Origin: Favolaschia claudopus
Taxonomy: Eukaryota > Basidiomycota > Agaricomycetes > Agaricales > Mycenaceae
DNA length: 64,000 nucleotides
Assembly: GCA_037176885.1 (NCBI GenBank)
Contig: JAWWNJ010000001.1
Coordinates: 3,162,001-3,226,000, forward strand
Reading direction: 5' to 3'
Part shown: positions 15,119 through 26,301 of the stretch, piece after piece
How positions within the stretch are numbered: the stretch's first letter is position 1
How the letters are laid out: each line of letters starts with the position of its first letter
The notes under the pieces: generated by a model
Told to the model about the DNA's origin: nothing
The model's input: the letters and a program-made list of their open reading frames with translations, nothing else
Databases searched by the model: none
Position numbers and translations under genes: made by a program

Positions 15119-18100
15119 CTAGGCCGTCACCGTGGTGGCCTTGCGATTCGTCCACAACATGTATGGTTCCCTGGAGATATCGTGGCCGGACGCAGTTTTG
15201 GCGCGTGTGCTACGTCTTGCTTCAGGGATTCGAGCATTAACATTGAGGTCCTGGAAATGGGACGAGTCAGCTAAACAACCGACTTGAGAAAAGACCAAGA
15301 AACTAACAGCAACGCGACGGCGCAGGCCGGAGGTGATATGTGGCCACCACTTGGTCAAGACTCCCTTGAGGGCAACCTCTCGGTGCCCCTTGGGGTTCAG
15401 CCAGGCAACGAACTCCTCCAGCTGAAGCAAGGTAAGAACACTCGTAAGGAAACGAATCCACCACGCTTACCTCTTCTTGGTCAGAGAACACCGCCCAATC
15501 TCCGGACCCAAGCATCCCTTCGACGCCTTCCTCCTCCTGGCGGCGGTTTTCGATTCCCTCATCTTTCCTTGCAAGAAGCATATCCACATCAAATTCGCTG
15601 GGCCCTTGAATAAAAATCCTTCCGGCGCCATATTGTGTAACACCGCCGCTACCCACTAATGACCCCGACCCCATGCCATCAAACCACCATATGCGATTGT
15701 AGAACCGGTCCTTCCCCAAAGGCTTAACGCGAATGGAGCACAGCAGTTTTCGGAACTCCCGCTCGATGCCCTCCAGCCGGCGTTCGATCTTGTTAACTTC
15801 TTCGTCGAGCCTCCGATGTTCGGCAGTAGCAAGCTTGATCGACGCTTGTTTGGCTCTGGCAGCTTCTCGCTGCTTTCCAGGGCCACTACTCAAATTCTTG
15901 TTATGCTTTTTGCCCTTCTTGGGCGGAGATTCTGTTCCGGAAACATCGGAAAGATCGCTCAGGTCCAGCATCACCACGTCTTCGTCAACGTTATTTGCCG
16001 GAGGCGGGGCTGGGGGAGTGGGAGCCTCGTTTTGCTTGATTTCGACCCGAAGCGCATTCATCTCTTCTGAGCTGCACGATTGAAGTCAGAACAGGGTAGC
16101 AGCCCAGTGGGCGGACATTGCTTACTATTGTTTTTTCTGACGGTTGACTTCAATCTTCTCTTTCCTCAGTGCTGTCAGCTGCTCTTCGCAGTACTCCATA
16201 TGACCATGAATAGTTTTGCTCGAAATGGCCAGATTGCTCATGAAAGATAGGATGGCAATACGGTCGGCTGCAGGCAGGGAATAGTAGCGCTCCGCGGGGT
16301 TGGACGGAACCGTCAATGCTGCAGAAGGTAAAGGAGTGGAAACGCGTGAAGAACTCGACGACGTGGAACAAGGATCGACATGAGGGTCGGGGGCAAACAA
16401 AAGTCTTGTAAGGACCTCTCGTATTGTGGGGAAATTAAGTAGCGTCGCGTGCTGTGGGACAACACGATTAGCGCAACATTCATGGGCAGAGAGGTAAACA
16501 AAAACCGACGTCTTTCAGACAACCGAATAGAGCATCCTCCCAACCCTCTCGCCCCTCCGAATGCCTCAGTGGGACACGCTCCCAGGTGTTTCCGAAGTCG
16601 GCCATGGCAGCAGTGAGTTCGTCGATGGAGACACCGAGCACTTTGACATCCTCTTGTCCTTCACCCAACAGACGCTCCCTTTCATAGTAGAGCGACAGCA
16701 CAGCCGCGTGTCGCTGGAACGGTACCAAGCGTAGGTTGTAAATGAGTGAGGAATGAACTTCTGCGAGCATCGGACACGCAGGTTCCGCGACTGAGTGCTG
16801 AATTGCGTGTTCGAATTCATCCAACGTGATGGGGGAAATGTGCAAGGGTTGGCTGCAAAAACAAAATCAGAGGGACAAGCAAGAGGGTGTTGGCGATTAC
16901 TAACCCAAACACAACCAAAAAATTCCACGTCATTAAAAAGGCTTCGAATGTACTAGGATTATCGTTGAAGGGTAGAGCTACGCGACTGGGGACAGGTCGT
17001 TTCACTTTCATGCCAGCCTTCTTCTCCTTTTCGGTGAGCTCAACGTCGAGGTCTTCAGTAGGATACCGAACGGGCTTTTTCTTTTTCTTCTCTGCTGCGA
17101 GCCGCTCGGCTTCTTCCTTGGCGGCTTTCTGTTTTTCGGCCTTTTCAGCTGCCTCGCGTTCTCGTTTTTGCGCTACAGTGAGAGGTGAGTGAGAGGCTGC
17201 AGAATTGAAGCAAGTTGATATACCTTTCTCCTCTTGAGCCGCTGTCATTTTCTTCTGTCGTTTGGTAGGAGGAGCTTCCTTGTCTTCCCAGACCTTTTTC
17301 CGTTTGTCAATTTCGCCTTTTTTGATGGTTTCAACACCTTTCCGAGTCTCCTCCGGCATATCCGAGTCGACGCCGTAGCGTTTGGCAATGGCCAGCTTCA
17401 CAGTCCAAGGGGAAGCCACCGTTGCATCTCGGTCAACACAGTCTCGGATGAAGCGACGCAATATCGACTTGGAGAAGGAAAGACGATCACGGCTATAGTA
17501 ACGATGTTGGGATCCAAGCTAGTTCAAAATAGAGAGATACAGACCTCATCATGTCGCACTGAACCTCGCGAAGACTGTCGATCATCTTCCCATCGCTCTC
17601 AGCAGCTTTGGCAGCATTGGCCTTTTGTTTGTCGTGGCTCTTCTCCTTCTCAAGTTCCAGAACATGGACCCAGTAGTAATACAATTTGGGATCATCGCGT
17701 GCATTCGCGTCTTTAGCAGGCTCTTTGAGGTCTCCGCTGAGAGAATGCACTGGAGTCTCGTCTTCGAGGCCGAGCGCAGAGGACGTTGAGCCGGGTGGGG
17801 GCTTGAATGCATCGCGTGCGGACGTGTCGTCACTGTATTTCGGAGGAAAGACTCTGTCCACTTTGGCGTAGTACCTGGTCGCGAGTCAATCTCCTATGCG
17901 TACGCGAAGTGACTGCGAGAAACTCACTTGGTACCACCGAGATCGACGAGGACTCCTAAGGAAGATGGTCAGAGACGCGCCGAGACGTGAAGGGGACGGA
18001 CGGACGTTCTCCTTGAAAGTAACGGTCTTTGTAGCGCTCAAAAACTGCGTCAACGAGATGATCCAGGCGGCCCATGACCTCTGGAGAAACGCGGTATAAG

Positions 18101-18488
18101 TACGCGTCATATTCAACGCCAAGACACATACGCCATTGGACGGACTTGAGGACAGCAGCTTTGAGTGATTCAGGGAAACGGACGTGTAATGTGCGCGCTT
18201 CCTGCTTCTCACTAGCAACTGCTTGGAAGTAGTCAAGTCCACTCTTGCCGGTTACTTCACATTGGAATTGTTTTTGACGGTAAAAAGACATGCGGGCGAT
18301 ATAGGACTGAGAGATCGGGTGAGAACGCGTGGCGAGGGCGAGTTGCGCCTCCGTACCTCATAGTCTGCGAATATTTCACCTGTTTGCTCGAGGTAGAAGA
18401 CATCTTTGTCGGGGTCGGTTTTTGCGGCAGCTAGGAGGGCGGCCGAGGGCTCTGTGAGGACTACCCTTTTGCGGCGACATGTGGGCAT
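15119..18488 (-). CDS. ITC1: ISWI-complex accessory subunit, ACF1/ITC1-like (WAC-DDT-WHIM)
   Basis: Partner of the ISWI nucleosome-spacing ATPase. From the ATG at 18488: MPTCRRKRVVLTEPSAALLA and VFYLEQTGEIFADYE, then ARMSFYRQKQFQCEVTGKSG and LDYFQAVASEKQEAR, a WAC (WSTF/ACF1) domain. A Lys/Glu-rich linker (KKKKKPVRYPTEDLDVELTE) leads to a DDT domain with FEAFLMTWNFLVVFGQPLHI and LDEFEHAIQHS near 16800-17000. The WHIM region includes RYYSLPAADRIAILSFMSNL, a coiled coil, and the WHIM/D-TOX signature GKDRFYNRIWWFDG near 15700. The final segment (LEEFVAWLNPKGHREVALKG) and a basic tail follow. There is no PHD finger or bromodomain, as in yeast Itc1 and unlike animal ACF1. Many short introns; their edges are approximate. 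Confidence 0.85.
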
Positions 18489-19986
18489 TGGAGAGACAGG
18501 GGACGACGGGGACCAGAGGTGGTATGAGGAGGAGGAGAGGGCAGCGGATGGTAGGGAGGAGGAAAGGAGGAAGGGAAGCGGGGGAGGAGAGGGGAGGGCA
18601 GGAACTAGAGGGCGAGAAAGACAACGGACTTTCGGAGTGATGTGAGCCAAAGGTCAGTATGTGCCCCGGCACAGCAGAGAGGCGAGGTTGTGGAATAATC
18701 GAGTCCATCCTATCACTCACTCTTTTATCCCTTCTACACCCCCCTCAGTCCCCTGCTCTTCGACGGCGCGCCGCCCTAGACCACTCGCATCCATTCAGCA
18801 TCCTTGCCAGTTTCTCGGTTTTGGTTTTCGTCAAGCGTGTCACAACCCATACTACATATCACTTTGCTGTGGCCTTTCATCTTGCGACAAAAAATATTAC
18901 ATGTCCTTCATGCTACCCCGAACCCTCTCTTCGCATCTACAGCATAATGTGTGCCGTCGACGTGTCGCCGGTCTTGCGCGCCAATTCCTTTCCGCGATCT
19001 TTCATCTGATTATGTCATCAAGGACATTCGGCAGCTGCAAAAAGCCATCTCTGCGCTGCGGAAACTGCGTTTCTTGTCTTTCTCCTATCCTATCCATCCT
19101 ATCCTATCTATCTGGACTTATTCAGCACCGGCGCGAGCGGGTCCGATTTAGCCACAACAGTGTCATGTCGATTTCTCTGGTCTACAACGCTGCTACTGAT
19201 AGTCACTGTCCGACCGGGATGCTTTCCCTCGTAAGACTCGGATGACTTGACCGAGTCGATAGAGAAAACATACAACATTCAACTCCCAATGCGATTTCTC
19301 ATCTCGTCAGTGGTCAACCTTGCAAAACCGTCCCCCCCCCCGCCCCAATCAATCCGTGTACAGTAGAACAACTACTACACCCGGCCCGACATTCAACTCA
19401 GATGGAGAGCTCCAAATGAACCTACATCTAAGCATGCTATTCAGAAGCGTACACATATACAAGTCGCGTCTTGCCGGTTGGCCTGCCTAGGTCTGTCCGC
19501 TCCGCATCACCGAAGTTTCGAAATCCCACCCGTTGGCCAGAAACGAAATTCGGAACTGAAGCAAGAGGAACATCTATAGTGATGCGGAAAGCGAGAAACA
19601 GAGTCAGAGAAGGGAAGGAGAAACACAGAAAAAAAATTGCACGTGATCGCGAACTTTGCAATCTTGCGGCCAAGTTGTGGGTATGTTTTTTTCTCTAAAC
19701 TTGAAGCATGCAGCCTTGTACAACACACAAGAGGGTATATTCGTGAAATCGTAACAAGTCGTCAAATAGCCGGCTAGACGGTCCGTAGGAGTATATTACA
19801 GTATGGTTCGAATGAATGTGAGTGGGTACTGTACGAAACGCAAATAAAGCCGCGATAGTGCAGCAATAAAAATCAAAGGAGGGGTTATGTACACTAGGTG
19901 AAGAGTCCCCTTTCCGTTCCATTGATATCGAGTCTAGATTTTAGTCCGAAGGAAAAATGTGCAATTATGAGTGCCGTGCAATACCA
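18489..19986. other. intergenic, about 1.5 kb, no supported gene
   Basis: Lies upstream of the ITC1-like gene (starts 18488, minus) and downstream of the unknown gene ending at 19987. It holds pyrimidine-rich tracts, a short TATCC/TATCTATC microsatellite near 19084-19112, and a run of ten cytosines near 19333-19342. An open frame at 18661-19245 (+) has irregular, low-information composition with no domain, and I do not call it. I found no tRNA-like fold or terminal repeats. Confidence 0.5.
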
Positions 19987-22508
19987 TTAGTTAATACTTC
20001 GTCGTTTGTCCTCGTTCCGCGATGCTTCGGGCGTTCCAACAAGACGCAGCTTTTCCCGAAGTTTGAGTGTCGGTTTGGCTTCTTTCTCCTTCTCCGCCTT
20101 GCCATCGGGATTCTTGCCGCTGTGCTTATGAACCATTTCAATAGCGCGTTTCGTATCGTCGACGCTGACCGCGTTCGCAGCAGCAGGCTTCGGCTGTTGC
20201 GCGCTAGAACTGACATTCTGAAGGCTGGGAGCCGGAGACGGCGGATTGGAATTCTTCCTGCCGATCGAGAAAAATTTCCTCAGACCAGACGGGGAGGATT
20301 CCGACGAACCCTTCGACGACTTGGAAGACTTGCTTTTAGCCTCCATTGCGTCAATGGCGGCAATGGCCTTGGCAGCGGGGTGAGGTGCAGGTGACGCTGT
20401 TCCGCTTCCGGAACTGTCTTGTGTCGGTTTTTGCACCAGAGGCGAGACGGGGGTTTGGGGTTCGGGGGAAGCAACCAGGGGCGAGCTTGGGTCGGTGGGA
20501 GCGGCAAGAGTGGTATCCCCTTTCCCTTCGACGTCAATGACAACCCATCCCTTGCCCTCTGTCACCTCTGGATTCTCCGTCGCGGCAATCAACCCCACTA
20601 ATCCCGCCTCACTTTTCCGCAAAGCCAAGTCAGCGGCTTGTAAATCGGGGGACTCTACGCGATGTGCGACGTCCTGTACGTCGGGCGTCGGAAAGGCATC
20701 CTGTTCAAATATGGTATCATTCCTCGGTGAATCGAATGCTCCTGCGTCCTCCGGCTTCTCTTCGATAGGTGTCGGCTGCCAGCCGCCAGGAAAGGGTGGC
20801 ACTGACTCCCGCTCAGCTCCTGTCCACTTGATTGGGATGGGGATGTCCTCTGTCGAGTTGGATGCTGAAGAAAAGGTGGAATCACGGAAAGCATTGGGAC
20901 TGAGGAGCTGCGGGGGAGTTCCCGGAGTGTTAGGGTCTGGATGGATCATCACATCCTCGTGGTGAGTTGGATCTTCAAGCGGTGGTGTCAGAAATGGTGG
21001 AGAGGAGACACGATGCGGAGACGAAGATTGATGAGTAGCAGATGACTGAGTTGGGACAACCACAGGAGACGGATCGTGCGGGTCGCTCTCCACACCGGCC
21101 TGTGGTGAGACATCACCAACCGGCAGATGAAGTGAGAAAGGTGCTTCTCGTTCTCTGATCGGGTTTTGGTGGAAGGGCGAAGTGGAGTATAAGACGTCGG
21201 GAGTGTGACCCGAAGCACCTATACCGGTCATATTTTGTTCGTCTTCTAGTACTACACTGGGCGGATTGGCACGGAATCCTTCCTCATTAGCGGGGAGATC
21301 GGTATCATGAACGGAAACGGGCATTTGTGCTCGGGGTGCGGGTTTTCGGAGCACATTTGAGTTGGAATAACGCCTAGGACTGCCACTGCCACTGTCAGTG
21401 GTAGCCCGTGCATGGGCGGGGGAAGTGGGACTGTTGGCAATCGGTTCAGACGCCATTCTTCGATGAAGAGACTGCTGGCTATTGAGAGAGTGGGAGCTAA
21501 GCACGCCAGGAATTTCGGGAACAGCGCGTCGAAGCTCTGCATGCGATCCATTGAGTATTGAGGGAGCAGGGGACTCTGGTAAAGAATCGACTGAGGAAGC
21601 GGCAGGACCAGTGAAAATCCAAAGATCTTTGACACGAGACCGGCCCGTTAGGGTCAGCGACGTTAGAAGAGAAAAGGAGTGAACGTCGAGGGATGACAAT
21701 AGAGAAAGGATGTGGCGGAGGGAATCCGTTGCAAAGGTATCTTCATGAAACCCTGCAGAAAACACACAACCCGTCAACAAAGCACACCGCTCACAAAATG
21801 CACATACATTTATAACCCTTGAGTTTGAATTCGAAGCAACCATCGCCTACTTTCTTTTCGGATACAACACCCCTCGGCCAGGCTCCTCGGACGGCATTGA
21901 GGATGGCCGGGGTAGAATGTAGCGGAGGCGCGATGACCCGAAGAATAGTCGCGGAAGCGAAGCTTAGTGCGAAGGGAATACGTCGGGGTTGCTTATTCAA
22001 AGAAGAGGATGTAGGAATTGGAGAATCCGTCTGAGATAATGGTGACAAGGATCGGGTGGCGGGTTTGGAAAAAGCCATAGCAATTCTGTCGTCGCTTTCA
22101 CGACCATAATCCAAGCACGAGAGGTAGGTGTATCCGTGCTGGTAAATGACGACGAGAATTTCGACCAACAGTTTTTCCGTTGGGAGGCTTTTAGCGCTTG
22201 CCCATGGTTTTCCACCAAGCGCAATCTCGCACATTTGCTGCGCCACGTCTTCGCGCAATGCTGCGTTGACGGCGAATTAAGTTGTGATTACGTGCGGAAG
22301 AGAAGAAGGACGCACCTGTTACGAGATTTTTAGAGTCGAGAAGTCTGCGAAGAGCGGATAGTAATGGGAGAGGGAAAGAATATAGTCTGATGCAATTTGG
22401 GCCAGAGATGGCCATGAGGGAGAAGGAATTGAGGGTTGCTGGTTGGTCGCGCATGAACTCGCGTCGCGGAGTGAAACCAGACCCCTCGGCAGAGGTCATC
22501 ATAGACAT
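19987..22508 (-). CDS. conserved fungal protein with disordered Ser/Pro-rich C-terminus
   Basis: Start at the ATG at 22508: MSMMTSAEGSGFTPRREFMR, then NSFSLMAISGPNCIRLYSFP and LLSALRRLLDSKNLVT. A GTGCGT-CAG intron joins this to ALREDVAQQMCEIALGGKPW and TEKLLVEILVVIYQHGYTYL. A third part (GDGCFEFKLKG) is spliced to FHEDTFATDSLRHILSLLSS, then SLLTSLTLTGRSRVKDLWIF. This folded N-terminal region of about 250 residues looks conserved and may bind membrane or protein partners; I do not recognise it. The remaining roughly 550 residues are disordered, with many PSPV/SSP motifs and LRKFFSIGRKNSN, and end LKLREKLRLVGTPE with a basic tail. Signalling or scaffold roles are possible but unproven. The frame is intact. 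Confidence 0.75.
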
Positions 22509-23111
22509 TGGGGGCAAAGCAGGTTGAGCTCTTGGGAGTAGCAACTAAGTAAATCTTAAACCCCGCTACAAAACCAACGTCATTCCACGTGTTTGTTATG
22601 TGGCGGTGCAAGGGCCACAATACGTCATGGACAAGAATTTCATTCAGCGATTGTAGTTCATTCAATCATTGAACAAAGAATTACCCTTGAAGTCAGTGAT
22701 ACATAGACCACTGGAAAGACCAGCCTAGGATACTCTAGCCACAACGGCCCTCGCAACTTCCACAACGCTTCTGTGACCGCGCCACAACACCGGCCAAGTC
22801 GTAGGAACTTCAGGGCGCTGTTCGGAGTGATCCATTTATTTCACGGAAGGATGACATTCACCGCCACTGATGGCAGACCCCAGGAACCGCTCTGTCATTT
22901 CCTGTCAATCAAAAGACGCGCTCACCTGATTTTCACGGGGCCGATCAAGGTCGCCAAGCAGTGTCACGGACCGCCGGACCGTGCTATCGGTCCGTGAACC
23001 GAGCTTTAAAGAGTGGCGACGACCAAACGACGACCAAGTGCTCTTACCCTCTCCCATTCGTATCCCATCGACGAACAAAGTGATACCTGCAACGCCTTAC
23101 CCTCTCCCATC
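22509..23111. promoter_or_regulatory. divergent upstream region with a GC-rich inverted repeat
   Basis: This 600-bp stretch separates two divergently transcribed genes. At 22964-22973 and 22988-22997 the arms TCACGGACCG and CGGTCCGTGA form a perfect 10-bp inverted repeat with a 14-bp loop. The left arm is followed by a second CGGACCG. CGG/CCG triplets in such spacing resemble binding sites of Zn2Cys6 fungal transcription factors. It sits about 115-150 bp upstream of the oxidoreductase start. A 15-bp direct repeat, CTTACCCTCTCCCAT, occurs at 23043-23057 and again at 23096-23110, immediately before that ATG. Factor and function are unknown. Confidence 0.4.
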
Positions 23112-25035
23112 ATGGAAAATCTTTCAAAATTAAATGTTCTTATGTGTAATACTCTTCCCTCCTGTGTTCGGTATGCTGAGATTCGATACTGAGTGGGTTT
23201 CGGTACAGGTGGTACTGGAGAATATACCTCGGGTTGGGTAGGCGCAGGCGCATCCAAGTCGGATAAGAAGGTATGTTGCGTGTATAATCTCCGTAGGATA
23301 TAAATACTCAATCCGCCGCTAGATTGGTGTGAGTCGGCGCCTGGCTTCCGAGAATATAATGCACTTCGCCTCACCGATCTTTTAGGTAGTAGGGCTTACA
23401 CTGTTTGATCTGCGACGGCTCGGTAAAGTCGGTATTATCTCACTCATTGGTAAATGTGCTGGAACCGATTCCTAGGTCGAAAAACTTGCTATGGTCGGTG
23501 TCAACGGAGGCAAATTCCCTGCAATTCGTGCTCACCTGGAAGACAACATTGGGAAAGTTTACAAGGATATGGATTTATCGTGAGTAGTTGCGAGCTTTCT
23601 CCCGCGAGTCCGATGTTTGACCGAACATTTTAATTAGTTTCGACGAATATCCTGAGGGAGGCAAAGTTGATGCAGAGGCCTGTGAGTTCATATTAAATTC
23701 AAGTTTCAAACACTTTTCAATGTACTTGCAGACAAGACCGCAATCGACAAGCTATCTCCCGGAGATGCTGCTATAATTTTTACCCCCGATTGAAAGTCTT
23801 CTTCGCTCACCTCGACCCGATTTTACCTTATCGATTCGGTTCTAGCGACCCATTACCCCATTGCGATCTATGCCATTGAGCGCGGAATTCATGTTCTTGT
23901 AACAAAACCCGCAACCCAATTGCTGAAACATCACATCGAGTTGATTGAAGCCGCTAAGAAACACAATGTTGTCTGTCAGTAAATTAGTTCTTGAAGATTG
24001 CGCCATTACTCACCGCAGATCAAGGTTTCGTCGAACACCACAAGCGGTCCGCTTCATGCAACTCTATGTTCTTGCAGTACTGACCTCGATATCTTAAAGT
24101 TTCGATCCCGTCTACAGCGACGCTAAAGCACGGGCGGCGACTTTGGGAGAATTCAACTTCTTCAACGCATGGATGAGTCAACCTAAGAGCCAGCTAGAAA
24201 CCTTCCGGGCTTGGGCAGGGAAAGACTCGGATATTAGGTCGCGCCCTTGGTCTTAAAACCTACCTGAATTGACCAATGCCCCTTGATTACAGTTATTACC
24301 TGTCTTCGCATCACATCGATATCTGTTGCTGGATTCTTCAGGACATCGCGGTTCCTACCCGCGTGGTGGCGAGCGCGGCGACCGGAATTGCGACAAGCGA
24401 GCCGTACAACTGTGTCCCCCAGACCGAGGACACCATTACGCTCATGGTAGACTGGCAATCGATCAAGAGCCCAAAGCACAAAGGTACCGGTGTGTATACA
24501 GCGTCTTGGACGGCACCTCTCAAAGCAGGTGTGCATTCGGCACAACACTGGTATTATATGGGAGAGAAGGTACGAATGAACTCGTATTTCCGTTGGGCCA
24601 TCGAAATTGAATCTTGGCGACGCGCTTCGTAGGGTGACATAACCGTCGACCAGGCTCATCGCGGATACGACGCCACGGTCGACGAGACCGGCAAGACGTG
24701 GTACAATCCTTTCTAGTGAGTATTCCGTGTGCTTCGTTCAAAAAGACGCGTCATTAACGCGTCGCGACGCGTCCAGCATGAAATACTCGCCATCAGAGAG
24801 TGGACACTTTGACGGGCAGCGCGGATATGGCTACATCTCGATCGAAAAGTTTGTCGACGCCGTGCGTAGTGTTAACGCGGGCCTCTCGAAGCCAGCAGAG
24901 TACGACAAGCACGGGCTACCAACCATCGCGAACACCGTGCTCACCACGGCCATCCTCAACGCAGGTCGGATCAGTCTCGACGAGAAGCGTCCTGTGGGCA
25001 TTAAGAGGGATGGAGATCAATGGATCCTAGAGTAG
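23112..25035 (+). CDS. Gfo/Idh/MocA-family oxidoreductase with an aberrant intron
   Basis: NAD(P)-dependent sugar-type oxidoreductase. The spliced N-terminus [20 protein letters not shown] carries the Rossmann glycine motif (G-T-G-E-Y), followed by [13 protein letters not shown] and [18 protein letters not shown]. Next come [20 protein letters not shown] and AAIIFTPD, then [20 protein letters not shown] and [20 protein letters not shown], with TKP in place of the usual [33 protein letters not shown] and [16 protein letters not shown] complete the substrate domain; it ends DQWILE. All but two introns have ordinary GT-AG ends. The intron at 23792-23845 must begin GAAAGT to keep frame; the unspliced frame stops at once (GAT TGA). 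The 23428-23475 intron needs a weak GTCGGT donor. The gene may be functional or recently damaged. Substrate unknown. Confidence 0.8.
23792..23845 (+). other. intron with GA-AG ends in the oxidoreductase gene
   Basis: Fifty-four nucleotides from GAAAGT to TTCTAG. Removing exactly these bases joins FTPD to [14 protein letters not shown] with the split serine codon T|CG, which is the sequence expected for the family. The donor differs from a standard GTAAGT at position +2 only (T to A). No in-frame GT donor exists nearby. Either a rare non-canonical splice site, a splice-inactivating mutation, or a base-calling error. Confidence 0.65.
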
Positions 25036-26301
25036 GAAAGTTGAAAGAGAAGAAGCGCAGTAAGAGGGAGTTAGCAACGGGTTCGACTTCGCGTCGGACC
25101 CACGCATGTACTTGTTGTACCTGTAATGGAGTTTAAGGACACATTTCACTTTTGTGATTCTTATCGGACGGCTGGCGCAATTATTCTGAATCAGTATTTG
25201 TGTAGTAGAAGGAAGGTGGTATCATGTGTCAAATGCCTCGGAGCGGTGAATCGAGTGAAGGGGTCGAGGGAGAATGGACGCACTTTACAATTGCCCATCA
25301 AGATCAAGTACGAAACCCATATGCATTCGGCCACAATCCACTTATTGCCTCCACATCCCTCCCATGAGCGCTCGGCAGCACAGTTCGCGGTGGGGTTTAC
25401 CCGTCGGCTCAAAGGTTTGTGGGTAAAATCTGTCTGAATTCGCGCCGCAACTGCCAAAGGTACAGTAATGAAATGGAAGAAGTTGTGAATGTTGCGACGC
25501 CACTGCTACGGCTGGACAAGAGGGCCGACATGAGCGAAAGAATATGCAGAATGATTGATGATTGACGACAGTGCAATTGCAGAGGGCTGTATATACATGA
25601 AGTAAAATAATGTGCAATGAGGAGAAGATGCAATGCCGATGAGTGTTGTACGTATGATGTACGGCGACGACGCCTAGGGAGACCAAAAAGAAACGAATTA
25701 CGGGTTGGTACGTGGGAGGTGTACCAGGTTGGTCGGCGATGTGGACGAAAAGTATATCGATAAAATGAAGAATAAAGTATACTTTAAACGAGTCACCACT
25801 AAAGGAAAGAATAGCGAGGTTGTTACAGGCTGTCGTCTTTGTTGTGCAGTTGAAAAGGTGGGGGGAATGATGGTAGATGCATATAGTGTACGAGACGATT
25901 GCTGACGATGATGAGACGGGCGAGAATGAGTGTAAAGCCGTGGTTTCTTCAAACGACCCAGTGAAAAATATATGAGCGGAATCGTGTGCGGGTGGCTGGG
26001 CCCGTATGACACTGGCAGAAAAATGGAGTAGGAGTCCGAGCGCGCACGGCAATGGACTATCCGTCTGTTGTTATTACACCTTCGCGAGCTGTTTCGCTGA
26101 TAGAATGTGCGCCTGCCAGGATAGGATGTGTTCGACAATGAAAATGAGGAGAAATTGCGAGTGACAGTGATGGATGCATGCTTGATTGAGGTTGCAGGAG
26201 AGAGAAATGCGATTTGTCGGTTGGCGACATGTATGCTGATATTACATTTTGCTGGTAAACTTCTTTTGACGGTACAGAGTTTGGTTTCGGAAATGCAGAT
26301 G
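25036..26301. other. convergent intergenic region, likely long 3' UTRs
   Basis: Lies between the stop codons of the oxidoreductase (+) and the cyclin (-). Two long open frames on the minus strand (25342-26052 and 25698-26486) overlap each other in different frames and one runs into the cyclin coding region; their composition (Ser/His/Cys/Phe-rich) is not protein-like. I read this as untranslated tail and spacer. No repeats or RNA genes seen. Confidence 0.45.

Noticed and set aside
18661..19245. A 194-codon plus-strand frame upstream of the ITC1-like gene
   Set aside because: No domain, skewed composition, no splice partners; lies in a probable promoter region.
19333..19342. Run of cytosines as a regulatory or quadruplex element
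   Set aside because: A single homopolymer without four G/C tracts in quadruplex spacing; no further support.
23112..25035. Calling the oxidoreductase a pseudogene outright
   Set aside because: Only one splice donor is defective; every other exon is intact and conserved, so function cannot be excluded.
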